Made by a program: the position numbers and the translations under genes
The notes under the pieces: generated by a model
The model's input: the letters and a program-made list of their open reading frames with translations, nothing else
What the model was told of the DNA's origin: nothing
Databases searched by the model: none
In this document: piece after piece, positions 8,909 to 16,680 of the stretch
Numbering within the stretch: position 1 is the stretch's first letter
Layout: each line of letters begins with the position of its first letter
Assembly: GCA_947625725.1 (NCBI GenBank)
Contig: CANQPI010000003.1
Coordinates: forward strand, 31,064 to 95,063
Length of the DNA: 64,000 bases
Reading direction: 5' to 3'
DNA from: an uncultured Clostridia bacterium
Lineage (GTDB): Bacteria; Bacillota; Clostridia; Christensenellales; CAG-314

Positions 8909-8984
8909 TGGAGCTACTAACCGGATTTGAACCGGTGACCCCGTCCTTACCAAGGACGTGCTCTACCGACTGAGCCATAGTAGC
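8909..8984 (-). tRNA. tRNA-Thr, anticodon GGT
   Basis: Read on the minus strand, a complete cloverleaf is present: acceptor stem GCTACTA paired with TAGTAGC, D-arm GGCTCAGTCGGTAGAGC, anticodon stem CGTCC/GGACG with loop TTGGTAA giving anticodon GGT, T-arm with GGTTCAAATCC, and an encoded CCA after the discriminator T. It reads ACC and ACT codons. It has its own promoter and terminator, so it is a single-gene transcript. Confidence 0.95.
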
Positions 8985-9001
8985 ATATGCAAGCATTGTT
9001 A

Positions 9002-9030
9002 ATTATATATTGTTTTGATTGTATTGTCAA
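9002..9030 (-). promoter_or_regulatory. Consensus promoter of tRNA-Thr
   Basis: On the minus strand TTGACA (9025-9030) and TATAAT (9002-9007) match consensus exactly and are separated by 17 bases, placing the transcription start a few bases before the mature tRNA end. Confidence 0.85.
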
Positions 9031-9077
9031 TAATTTGCAAATATAAAAATTTTTTGCATTTAGTCGCGCCGCCATTA

Positions 9078-9112
9078 AAAAAATCCCAAGTTTGTGCAAC
9101 TTGGGATTTTTG
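9078..9112 (-). terminator. Terminator of MgtC-like gene
   Basis: An inverted repeat (ATCCCAAGT / ACTTGGGAT) flanked by A and T runs forms a terminator hairpin. It lies about 10 bases beyond the minus-strand stop codon and could work in both directions. Confidence 0.8.
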
Positions 9113-9121
9113 CGCAAGTAA

Positions 9122-9859
9122 TTACAGATCTTCCAACCGTTCGATAGACAGCACTTCGTTGTGCGCCGACATCAATTCGCAAAACTCGTTTGCGTAGAAG
9201 TTTTGTTTGGTGTAAATTACCGCCTCGGCGATCATTTTGTCGCCGTCTTTGTAGATTTTGAAACGGTGGAAACTGTCGCAACCGAAGTGCGTCATTAGCA
9301 TATCCTTGATTCCGTCGCTGTACGCAAACTTGACAAACAGCATGTGTTTGCGACTTTTGCGCAGTACAATCTTGCTGTGCAGTAGCATTTGTATGCCCAA
9401 CAGCAGAATTGTGGCTACCGCCGCGACAATGGGCAAACCCGCGCCGACAGCCATTCCGATTGCCGCCGTCGCCCAAATTCCCGCCGCGGTTGTCAATCCG
9501 CGCAAGTTCTCTCTGCGGAAGAAAATAACTCCCGCGCCGAGGAAAGATATACCCGATACGATTTGCGCCGCAATACGCTCGCCGTCGCCTATGTCGCACA
9601 ACGACATCGATACGATAGTAAACAACGCCGCCGCGCTGCTCACGATAAAATGCGTCGCCATGCCCGCCTCTTTTTGACGGCGGTTGCGTTCGATACCGAT
9701 AATAATACCCAACGCGCCCGCAATCAATATGCGCAGCAGAAAAATAAGTTGAACTTCCCACCCTGTATATGCCGATCCGTTCTCCATTGTAAGATCGTGC
9801 CCCGTCAGTATGCCTATAGGCAGTTCGGACAAGGATTTTGCAAATGCCAACAAATTCAT
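9122..9859 (-). CDS. MgtC/SapB-family membrane protein
   Basis: 245 residues from the ATG at 9859, chosen because GAGAGG lies 9 bases upstream and an alternative GTG at 9886 falls at the expected transcription start of the promoter at 9890-9918. The N-terminal half holds about four to five membrane segments with the MgtC hallmarks: LRILIAGALGIIIGIERNRR, an Asp/Gly-rich AAQIVSGISFLGAGVIF segment and GLTTAAGIWATAAIGMAVG. The C-terminal about 90 residues form a soluble ACT-like regulatory domain. The family is linked to magnesium homeostasis and membrane-potential control, and in pathogens to virulence; which function applies here is not shown. It stands alone on the minus strand. Confidence 0.88.
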   Translation of the reverse strand: MNLLAFAKSLSELPIGILTGHDLTMENGSAYTGWEVQLIFLLRILIAGALGIIIGIERNRRQKEAGMATHFIVSSAAALFTIVSMSLCDIGDGERIAAQIVSGISFLGAGVIFFRRENLRGLTTAAGIWATAAIGMAVGAGLPIVAAVATILLLGIQMLLHSKIVLRKSRKHMLFVKFAYSDGIKDMLMTHFGCDSFHRFKIYKDGDKMIAEAVIYTKQNFYANEFCELMSAHNEVLSIERLEDL

Positions 9860-9889
9860 TTGGTTGTGCCTCTCTTGTGTTGTCACAGT

Positions 9890-9918
9890 ATTTTACCACA
9901 AATAATCAGTTAATTCAA
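9890..9918 (-). promoter_or_regulatory. Promoter of MgtC-like gene
   Basis: On the minus strand TTGAAT (9913-9918), 17-base spacer and TAAAAT (9890-9895). The predicted start near 9883 supports translation from the ATG at 9859 rather than the upstream GTG. Confidence 0.65.
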
Positions 9919-10035
9919 TAGGAAAATATTATTTTGTGGTTATTATTTTGATTATTTTATGATTTATTTCCGTCACATGACAAAATTTTACCTCAAAAAG
10001 AAGTGCGCGGCTTGTTTTGAGGTCCGTTATGCAAC

Positions 10036-10057
10036 AAAAACCCCCTTTGAACGGGGG
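10036..10057 (-). terminator. Terminator of dnaD-dnaI operon
   Basis: On the minus strand a CCCCC/GGGGG stem with loop GTTCAAA is followed by TTTTTG, about 10 bases after the stop codon of the DnaI-like gene. Confidence 0.8.
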
Positions 10058-10067
10058 CTCGAACAAG

Positions 10068-10967
10068 TTATTTCGCAAGTCGTTTGTCTTTGCCCGTAAG
10101 CATGGCGACAAAAGTGGAGTTTTGGTCTACCAAACGGGAGAATATCCTTTCGTCGTACCTTTCGCGAATGTCCGCGATACCGAGATTGGTTGTGATAAAA
10201 GTTTGTTTTTGTCGGGAAAGTCGTTCGTTCAGCACCGAGAACAAATATTCGGCGGTAACGTTTCGGTACACGTTTTCCGTACCCAGGTCGTCAATCAACA
10301 ACAAATCTACGTCTACCAAAGCGTCGAGAATGGCGTCTTTGCCCGCAAGATCGGACAGGTGCGCTTCGAGGAAACTTCTGTTCAGGCTGTATGCCGTTAC
10401 AAACAGGGCGCTTCTGCCCAGGTCCGCGCACAAATTGGCGCACGCTGCCAGCAGGTAGGTTTTGCCGCAACCCACGTTGCCTGTCAAAAGCATGTTGCCT
10501 TTGCCCGAAACGCAAAGTTCCTGCGCCTTTTTGTAGACGGCTTTGTTGTGCTTGTCCGTTTCGGCGCTGTTTTGAAATGTAAAACGCGGATCTATCACGT
10601 TGCTTTGGGCAATTATTTGTTTGCGTAATTCTTCTTGCAGGCAACTGCAAATTTTGCCGTTTACGTAACCGACGTCGTGGCATTTGGCGCAAAAGTAGTG
10701 CGGAGTCAAAGCGGATTCCGCAACGCCCGAATCAAAAAGTAACTTTTTTTGAACATCTTCCAAACGGGCAATTTCCTTTTGCAACTTTTTCGAGTCGCCG
10801 TTGCCCATTGCCAAATCTATTTGCGCGCTGCGCAGGGCGTATTCGTTGTCAGTCCAACTTTTGTCGGAACGCAAACTTTCCAGCGTTTGAGCGACTTGCT
10901 CCTCCGCCGCATAACGTCTGTCGTCAATGACGCGTTTGGCGTTGGTCAGCATTTGTTGTTTGTTCAT
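10068..10967 (-). CDS. DnaI/DnaC-type replicative helicase loader (AAA+ ATPase)
   Basis: 299 residues. The N-terminal region is helical, then four cysteines (93, 96, 107, 109 in CAKC and CSC) form a probable zinc site, as in DnaI. A Walker A motif GNVGCGKT lies at 163-170, followed by a Walker B LLLIDDLGTE and a sensor-type TTNL, the standard AAA+ loader layout. It should load the replicative DnaB-type helicase onto DNA during initiation or restart. Its ATG overlaps the stop codon of the upstream DnaD-like gene by one base (TAATG on the minus strand), so the two are translationally coupled, and a terminator follows. Not the replication initiator itself. Confidence 0.88.
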   Translation of the reverse strand: MNKQQMLTNAKRVIDDRRYAAEEQVAQTLESLRSDKSWTDNEYALRSAQIDLAMGNGDSKKLQKEIARLEDVQKKLLFDSGVAESALTPHYFCAKCHDVGYVNGKICSCLQEELRKQIIAQSNVIDPRFTFQNSAETDKHNKAVYKKAQELCVSGKGNMLLTGNVGCGKTYLLAACANLCADLGRSALFVTAYSLNRSFLEAHLSDLAGKDAILDALVDVDLLLIDDLGTENVYRNVTAEYLFSVLNERLSRQKQTFITTNLGIADIRERYDERIFSRLVDQNSTFVAMLTGKDKRLAK

Positions 10968-12412
10968 TAATCTTCCTCCAAAGCGGTAAACAGCGCGCTT
11001 ATTTCTTCGTCGGTGTAGCGTTTGCGTTGCAAGTCTTTGCCGATAACAGCGGTTGCGGCGACGGCGGGCGTGACGTTCTTTGCCTCTTTGCGCGCCTTTG
11101 CCCCCTCAACGGTGAAAACGCCGTTTTGCTTGCAGTCGGACAAAACTCTGTTGACGTAGGACATGGGCGCGCCCATTCCTGCCGACAGTTCCGCCGCGTA
11201 CAGTATCAACTCCAACGGCATGGACCAATCTTCCGTCCAGGTTTTGTACAGCATGCGGTCGCCCGGCGTCACGCGCCTGTCCAAGCCGCATTTTGCGAGT
11301 ATGAGTTGAATTTTTTCGTCCGTGTCTGCCAATAACGACAGGTAGTTATCCAGAGCCGCAAGGTTCACAACGCCGTTTTTGTACAACTTGTCCACTACGG
11401 CGGCAAGTCCCGCAAGCGTGCGAATACCGCTGCGGAAGCAGTACTTTGCCACAGCCAACAGCGTTTCGTCGTCATAACCTTTGCGTAGCCACGGCACAAC
11501 GTATTCGTCCACGACGGAGTCCAAACTTTGGTAGTACACGCCAATCGACTTTGCAATATCCCGCGCAAGTTCGAACAAATGAGATTTTTCCGATTCGTAG
11601 TCCTCTATTTCCTTTGCGGAAAGCGCGCCTTTGCGGTAGTACTCGCCCAACAGCGCGTCAAGTTTGGTCATGCCGCCCTTTTTGCAATTTTTGGCGACGG
11701 AAGTGATTACGTCCAGCGAGAAACCGTACTCTTTGTTCCATTTTTCGTACAGAGTTCTGTCGTTAAAATCGACGTTGCGTTTGCATGCCATTGCTTTGAA
11801 CAGTATTCTGAGGTCGTCGTCGTACTTTTGTTGACTGTTCAAATTGTCGCTTACCGTCGCAAGAGTGGTGGCGCCGCGCACTATTTGATTGCGCGCGACG
11901 GTCAGTATGTATTGGTAGGCGATACTGTTGCCTTTCAACTCCGCGCAGTACTTGGCAACCGCCACGAGCGCCTCGGGATCGAACGTGGTTTCTTCCAAAA
12001 ACGTGTAGTAGGCATTGTATTCGTTGACGGTGATAAGTCTGCCTTCGATCACCGCTTGAATTTCGGCGGAAAACTTTGCGTATTTGCCCGGTTTTATCTT
12101 TTTGAGAGTGCCGTTTGAGTCCGTCAGGCTGTTGTACACGATTTGCGGAGTTTCTCCGCGCACAATGGTTACAACTCCCAACTCCTCCCAATAGGCAAAG
12201 GCTTCCATTGCTTCCTCGGCGGATATATTGAGTTTGTTGGCAATCGTTTGGCAAGAGTTGTCGTCGCCGCCGCTGTCGGACAACGCCAACCCCAACAAAT
12301 AGACTGCGCTTCTTACGTCGGGCGCGTCGGGCATGTAGTTGATAAAAAACTTGTTTTCAACCGCGGTGTAACCCGCGTCTACCAACTGTTTTTCTTTTAT
12401 GCAAAATGCCAT
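10967..12412 (-). CDS. DnaD/DnaB-domain primosome protein
   Basis: 481 residues. The N-terminal about 110 residues resemble the winged-helix domain of DnaD/DnaB (PDVRSAVYLLGLAL, then NKLNISAEEAMEAFAYWEELGVV). Three related DnaD-type C-terminal helical domains follow, each with a Y-x-K-W or YKTW element (TLYEKWNKEYGFSLDVI, MLYKTWTEDWSMPLELI) and ending near residue 430. Such proteins remodel origin DNA and help load the helicase. Direct coupling to the DnaI-like loader supports this. More than one DnaD repeat is a Clostridia trait. The ATG at 12412 is in the leader of a minus-strand promoter at 12460-12489. Confidence 0.82.
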   Translation of the reverse strand: MAFCIKEKQLVDAGYTAVENKFFINYMPDAPDVRSAVYLLGLALSDSGGDDNSCQTIANKLNISAEEAMEAFAYWEELGVVTIVRGETPQIVYNSLTDSNGTLKKIKPGKYAKFSAEIQAVIEGRLITVNEYNAYYTFLEETTFDPEALVAVAKYCAELKGNSIAYQYILTVARNQIVRGATTLATVSDNLNSQQKYDDDLRILFKAMACKRNVDFNDRTLYEKWNKEYGFSLDVITSVAKNCKKGGMTKLDALLGEYYRKGALSAKEIEDYESEKSHLFELARDIAKSIGVYYQSLDSVVDEYVVPWLRKGYDDETLLAVAKYCFRSGIRTLAGLAAVVDKLYKNGVVNLAALDNYLSLLADTDEKIQLILAKCGLDRRVTPGDRMLYKTWTEDWSMPLELILYAAELSAGMGAPMSYVNRVLSDCKQNGVFTVEGAKARKEAKNVTPAVAATAVIGKDLQRKRYTDEEISALFTALEED

Positions 12413-12459
12413 AAATTACCTCATTTGCAGAGAAAGTATTGATTATTTTTGTCTGATGC

Positions 12460-12489
12460 ATTATAATATAATTTAGTTTACAATGCCAA
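12460..12489 (-). promoter_or_regulatory. Promoter of dnaD-dnaI operon
   Basis: On the minus strand TTGGCA (12484-12489), an 18-base spacer and TATAAT (12460-12465). Confidence 0.6.
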
Positions 12490-12499
12490 AGTATTCTTT

Positions 12500-12528
12500 T
12501 TGACAAACGTCAATTTGTATTTTAACAC
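12500..12528 (+). promoter_or_regulatory. Possible promoter overlapping an inverted repeat, ahead of the Rad50-like gene
   Basis: TTGACA (12500-12505) is part of the inverted repeat TTGACAAACGTCAA (12500-12513). The best -10 at 17 bases is TAACAC, a weak match. The palindrome lies between divergent genes, so a regulator could act on both. Confidence 0.35.
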
Positions 12529-12593
12529 AAAGTGACGACACAATCAACAGATTTGTCAACAAAACTATTTTGCATTCCGAAACGAGGTGCCCG

Positions 12594-15500
12594 ATGAGAA
12601 TAGTCAAGGTTGTCGCGACCGACACTCAAACAAACGACAAGCAAGTATTTACGTTTGGTACCGCCGCCGACGGCAGAGATGCCGTAACTACGCGCGGCGG
12701 CAAACTTTTCGGCTACCTGCAATACTGTTTTGAACAGTCGGATAACGCCCGCGACGTCGAAACGGAATTTTTCGTCAACGACGACAGGTATTTGCTTTGC
12801 CGTTTGCACAACGACGACGGCACTATGCGCAGCGTCCTCAAAAAATTCGACGACGGTCGTTGGCAAGTGGTGGCGCGCGCTCATGCCATCGAGTATGTTC
12901 AGTCTGCGATAGGCGCGGATATTTCCTCTTTGCTTGCAGCAAGTTACGTCAACAACAAAACGGTAGAGTCCTTTCACGGCGAGTTGGGTGCTTTTGACGA
13001 AATTCGCGTTCTTTGCGACGTGCAAGCGGGCATACTGCGCACGGGCGAGGAAGCCCGCGAGTTGAAAAACAGCGCAATGCAACGACTGAGAGAATATGCC
13101 GCCGAAGCCACGAGCGTATCTTCGGAAAATCTTGACGAGGTCAACTCCCAATTGAACACGGTCGTGCGCGACATCACCGTCGCCACGGCTCAACTCGGCG
13201 AACTCAAAGCCATGCAAAACGTAGATACCATACGCGCGGACATAACCTCTCAGTTGAACGACGCTCAAACCGCTTACAACAAACTGCTGTCAGGTCAACA
13301 GGACGTCGAGGACGCCAGACAAAAGGTCAAACTGCGCGACGACATTGCCGTACTCATTCCCAAGGTGCGCACGCTCAAATCGCTTGCCGAACAGCGCGAC
13401 TCTCACGAGAAGCGTCGCTTTGAAATTACGGGAGAATTGGAGTGGCAACAAAAAGAGTTGGACAGCATACGCGTTCAGTTGGAAGAAAAGGACAAGCAGT
13501 ACGCTCTCACGCAGGACAAGCGCAACCGTATCGACGCCATTAACGGCGAGTTGTCGTACATTGCTTCGCTGTACGAGCAAAACAAAAAACTCAACGAAGA
13601 ATTAACCGATCTGACGGAAAAACAGCAACGGTTGGAGTCGGAACGCGCGCAATACATGAACAAACTGCAACAAGTAGAGCAATCCATCAACGAAGTGCGA
13701 AAGAGTCTGGACGCGTTTTCCATTCCTGCACGCTCGGTGGGAGAACTTTTGGAAGCGGTGCGTATCGACGTAAAGATAGACGAAGTCAACACACAAATAG
13801 AAAAATTGCAAACGGAAATCGCCGTCAAAGAAAATCAAATCGCCGAGCGCGAGAGCAACCTCGTAACGCAGATCAAGCGTTTCCGCGCCGTGGCGGAGTT
13901 GGACGTCGCCGTTACGCCCATCAAAGCCAAGGATACGATTTTGCAGGTGTTGGATACCAAGTATTCCAAGTTGGACGCTGTCAACACATCTCTCGCGGAG
14001 AAAAAACGCAATTTGGAGCGGGCGTTGGAGGACTACAAATTCCGTCTTTCGCAATTGGAACCCTCTTTGAGTTGCTTGCAGGGCAATTTGGAAAAAACTT
14101 TGTTGCGCAAACAGGAAGAATTCAAACGCGAAGTGTACCTCAACAGTCAAAAGGTTTTTACCGAGGACGCAACGGGCGTATTTGCCGTTACAGCCAACTT
14201 TCACGACGCGGACGTGGAGCAGATCAAGCAGGAAATCGCCGCGCGCAATCTGGACAGAGATCTGTTGTTGGAGCGTATCAACGGTTTGAAGGGCGCGCTC
14301 AAAGAGATCGAACGTCATTTCGAGATCAATTCCGCCGAGATGGAAACGCTCAACCGCGAAAAGAAGAACATACTCGACCGTTACGAACAAATAGTCGCGC
14401 AAAACACCAACGAAACGGTTTTCAACTATGTCAAAGCGTTGAGCAACGACAACGGCACGAGGTATTTGTTGGACGTTCAGCAAGACGCGGTGCGCAGCGA
14501 GGCGGAGTTGGGCGATCTCAAACGCGCGACCGAATCTTCTCGCGCCAAACTCACCGCGCTCAAAAATCGCCTCAAATACCTGCGCGAAACGCAGTCGCAA
14601 ATAGGCGACGTCGCCCTCTCGGTGGAAAGTCTTGTGTCCACCAACGACAGGCTCAAAGACGAATTGACGGGTATCGGCGAGCGTTTCGAGGCGGGTTACG
14701 AACAGTACAAGTCCGTCACTCGCCAAATCGAAAACATCGAATCTCGTTTGGACGACGTCAATGCGGCGATCGTCGAAAAGTCCAAAACCGTCAAGGTAAA
14801 CGAACAGCAAATCGCCGTTTCCACCGCCAAGGCGCAAAGTTACGCCGGTAGCGAGGACCTCGAACAGGCGGTCGTCAATCTGCGGTACGAACTCGGCGAC
14901 GTCGAGAGCGAACGCCAGATGTTGCGCGAATCCCGTCAAACGGCGGAAAACGAAGTGTTCGCCAAACGTTTGGAATTGGAAAAAACTCAATGGCTCTACG
15001 ACAACGCGTCCAAAGATTATCGGGAACTTTATGTCGAGTTGCAAACGGAGTTCAACATTCGCGGATTGAATATCGACAAAATTATATCTATGGATGTGGA
15101 CGGCGACGTAGAAAATTTGCGCAAGTTGATAGCCGAGTTCGACGCCCATCGCGCGGGTCTTGCGGAAAAAATACAAAATTACTATTCGCTGCTTGCCAAC
15201 AGTCCCGCGCCTGCCGTCAGCGCAGAGGACATATCCGACAAGGAAAAACAAATTCAGTCGCTTGTGGAACGTCGCAACGAATTGGAAAAACAGCGCGGCG
15301 TTCAATTGGAGAGTTATGTGGCGGCAAGTGCGGCGCGCGCTCGCGTGGGCGCGGCGGCCGCCGAAGCCAAGACCCTCAACAGCCTCAAACAAACGATCGC
15401 TCAAAACCAAATTGTTTCGCTGTTGGTGCAGGACAAAATCAAATCCATGTTGTTCGTCGCAACGCAGTATCTCAACGCCTTTACGGGCGGAGGTTGTCGT

Positions 15501-15746
15501 CTGTTGCAGAACGATTTGACCGTTTCGGTGTGCAAGGACGGAAAAATCACGTCTTACGACGAGTTGTCGCCCGAACTTAAAACGGCGGTGTACGTCAGTT
15601 TGCTGTTGAGTATTTCCGGCGGCGACAGTTCCGAGGGCAAACTGATAGTGTTCGAGGAGCGGATCAACGTGGACAGACAACGCCTTTCGTCAATGCTCCG
15701 TTCCGTCAACGACGTATATTACCAAGTGGGTTTCGACGCAGAGTAA
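12594..15746 (+). CDS. SMC/Rad50-like coiled-coil protein with degenerate ATPase motifs
   Basis: 1050 residues from the ATG at 12594, chosen because GAGGTG lies 4 bases upstream. The N-terminal about 160 residues are globular; then about 750 residues of heptad-rich coiled coil follow, with breaks typical of SMC/SbcC/Rad50 arms. The C-terminal 110 residues align with the Rad50/SbcC head: YLNAFTGGG, then LSPEL where the ABC signature LSGGE would be, then LIVFEER where Walker B hhhhDE would be. No Walker A (G-x4-GK-S/T) is present near the N-terminus, where only a GTAADGRD...RGGK stretch occurs. It may act in chromosome structure or repair without normal ATP hydrolysis. No SbcD nuclease is next to it. 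A terminator follows. Confidence 0.75.
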   Translation: MRIVKVVATDTQTNDKQVFTFGTAADGRDAVTTRGGKLFGYLQYCFEQSDNARDVETEFFVNDDRYLLCRLHNDDGTMRSVLKKFDDGRWQVVARAHAIEYVQSAIGADISSLLAASYVNNKTVESFHGELGAFDEIRVLCDVQAGILRTGEEARELKNSAMQRLREYAAEATSVSSENLDEVNSQLNTVVRDITVATAQLGELKAMQNVDTIRADITSQLNDAQTAYNKLLSGQQDVEDARQKVKLRDDIAVLIPKVRTLKSLAEQRDSHEKRRFEITGELEWQQKELDSIRVQLEEKDKQYALTQDKRNRIDAINGELSYIASLYEQNKKLNEELTDLTEKQQRLESERAQYMNKLQQVEQSINEVRKSLDAFSIPARSVGELLEAVRIDVKIDEVNTQIEKLQTEIAVKENQIAERESNLVTQIKRFRAVAELDVAVTPIKAKDTILQVLDTKYSKLDAVNTSLAEKKRNLERALEDYKFRLSQLEPSLSCLQGNLEKTLLRKQEEFKREVYLNSQKVFTEDATGVFAVTANFHDADVEQIKQEIAARNLDRDLLLERINGLKGALKEIERHFEINSAEMETLNREKKNILDRYEQIVAQNTNETVFNYVKALSNDNGTRYLLDVQQDAVRSEAELGDLKRATESSRAKLTALKNRLKYLRETQSQIGDVALSVESLVSTNDRLKDELTGIGERFEAGYEQYKSVTRQIENIESRLDDVNAAIVEKSKTVKVNEQQIAVSTAKAQSYAGSEDLEQAVVNLRYELGDVESERQMLRESRQTAENEVFAKRLELEKTQWLYDNASKDYRELYVELQTEFNIRGLNIDKIISMDVDGDVENLRKLIAEFDAHRAGLAEKIQNYYSLLANSPAPAVSAEDISDKEKQIQSLVERRNELEKQRGVQLESYVAASAARARVGAAAAEAKTLNSLKQTIAQNQIVSLLVQDKIKSMLFVATQYLNAFTGGGCRLLQNDLTVSVCKDGKITSYDELSPELKTAVYVSLLLSISGGDSSEGKLIVFEERINVDRQRLSSMLRSVNDVYYQVGFDAE

Positions 15747-15802
15747 CTCGGCAATGTTGCGCATTGCGTTTTTTGACCCATATCGGCATTTTGAACAACA
15801 AA

Positions 15803-15838
15803 CAAGCCTATCCCGTTGTGAGATAGGCTTGCTTTTTT
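15803..15838 (+). terminator. Terminator of Rad50-like gene
   Basis: A perfect 10-bp stem (CAAGCCTATC / GATAGGCTTG), a nine-base loop and a run of six T. Confidence 0.9.
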
Positions 15839-15916
15839 GTGGTTATGAATATTGGGTTGAATGAAAATCAAAAAAACATAAATTTGTTGCGCCGCAACAT
15901 TTGCCGTCGAAATCTA

Positions 15917-15935
15917 CCGACCAAACGCAAGTCGG
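15917..15935. repeat. Copy 1 of a dispersed intergenic palindrome
   Basis: CCGACCAAACGCAAGTCGG differs in only two loop bases from the sequence at 36466-36484. The arms CCGAC/GTCGG can form a hairpin. Both copies lie between genes. Confidence 0.6.
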
Positions 15936-15958
15936 TTTGTGCAACCAATGTTTCGCTT

Positions 15959-16501
15959 TTATCGATTTTCTTTGAGTTCCACCGTGTACAACGGGCGGTA
16001 ACTGACTTTGCCGTGATCAAACACGCTTTCAAACAGCGTCACTTTGTTTGCCGCAAAGGGCGCGTTGAACACTTGAACGTTTTTCGTCACTTCGGAAAAA
16101 GGCATAACAAAGTTTTTTTTGCGAATTATCGTTACGTGCGGACGGTAGGCGCGATGTTCCGTTTCGAATCCGTTTTGCTCCAACTTGTCGCCCAACAGGT
16201 CGTGGAGCGAGGTCAATTCGTCGCTTTGTCGTATCTTTGCCCACACTATATCGCCCGTGCGTTGCATGGCAAATTGAGTAACGGCAAGTTCGGGCGCGGG
16301 CAAATCTTTTATCGCGTCCATCGCGCTTTGTACGTAAATCAAGTCGGACGGCTCTACGTTTCCGAGAAAGTGCAATGTCAGGTGCATATTTTCTTTCGGC
16401 ACAAAATTTCCGCCGTCGGCGTATTCCGCAAACTGCCGCGACGAGCGTTCCAAATTGTCTTTTGCCCTGTCGGGCAACTCCAACGCAACAAATACTCGCA
16501 T
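15959..16501 (-). CDS. thpR: RNA 2',3'-cyclic phosphodiesterase (ThpR/LigT)
   Basis: 180 residues. Both H-x-T/S-x motifs of the 2H phosphoesterase family are present: HLTLHF near residue 40 and HVTII near residue 125, with the typical N-terminus MRVFVALELP. The enzyme hydrolyses 2',3'-cyclic phosphodiester ends of RNA and can join tRNA halves in vitro. Length matches the family. A TATAAT-like element lies about 20 bases before the start on the minus strand (16522-16527). It is a single gene between a plus-strand terminator and a divergent lipoprotein gene; no pathway partner is adjacent. Confidence 0.9.
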   Translation of the reverse strand: MRVFVALELPDRAKDNLERSSRQFAEYADGGNFVPKENMHLTLHFLGNVEPSDLIYVQSAMDAIKDLPAPELAVTQFAMQRTGDIVWAKIRQSDELTSLHDLLGDKLEQNGFETEHRAYRPHVTIIRKKNFVMPFSEVTKNVQVFNAPFAANKVTLFESVFDHGKVSYRPLYTVELKENR

Positions 16502-16609
16502 AATTTCACCTCGCTGACGTCATTATACCACATTGCGGGCGCATTTTTGCTGTTTTTGAGCAAATTTTTTGTATTATCTGCGAATTTTCGGAGCAAATTC
16601 GAAAATACC

Positions 16610-16640
16610 TTGACGGTTGGGGGGGGGGCTATGTTAAAAT
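16610..16640 (+). promoter_or_regulatory. Promoter with G10 tract in its spacer
   Basis: TTGACG (16610-16615) and TAAAAT (16635-16640) flank a 19-base spacer that contains ten consecutive G (16619-16628). Loss of two G would restore a 17-base spacer. It drives the lipoprotein at 16681, which has a GGAG ribosome-binding site. Confidence 0.55.
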
Positions 16641-16680
16641 AGATACACCGTTCGGCAAGAACACAAACAAGGAGAATTAT

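Noticed and set aside
13602..15680. 692-codon minus-strand ORF opposite the Rad50-like gene
   Set aside because: Antisense shadow of the coiled coil; the plus-strand frame has a ribosome-binding site, heptads and a terminator.
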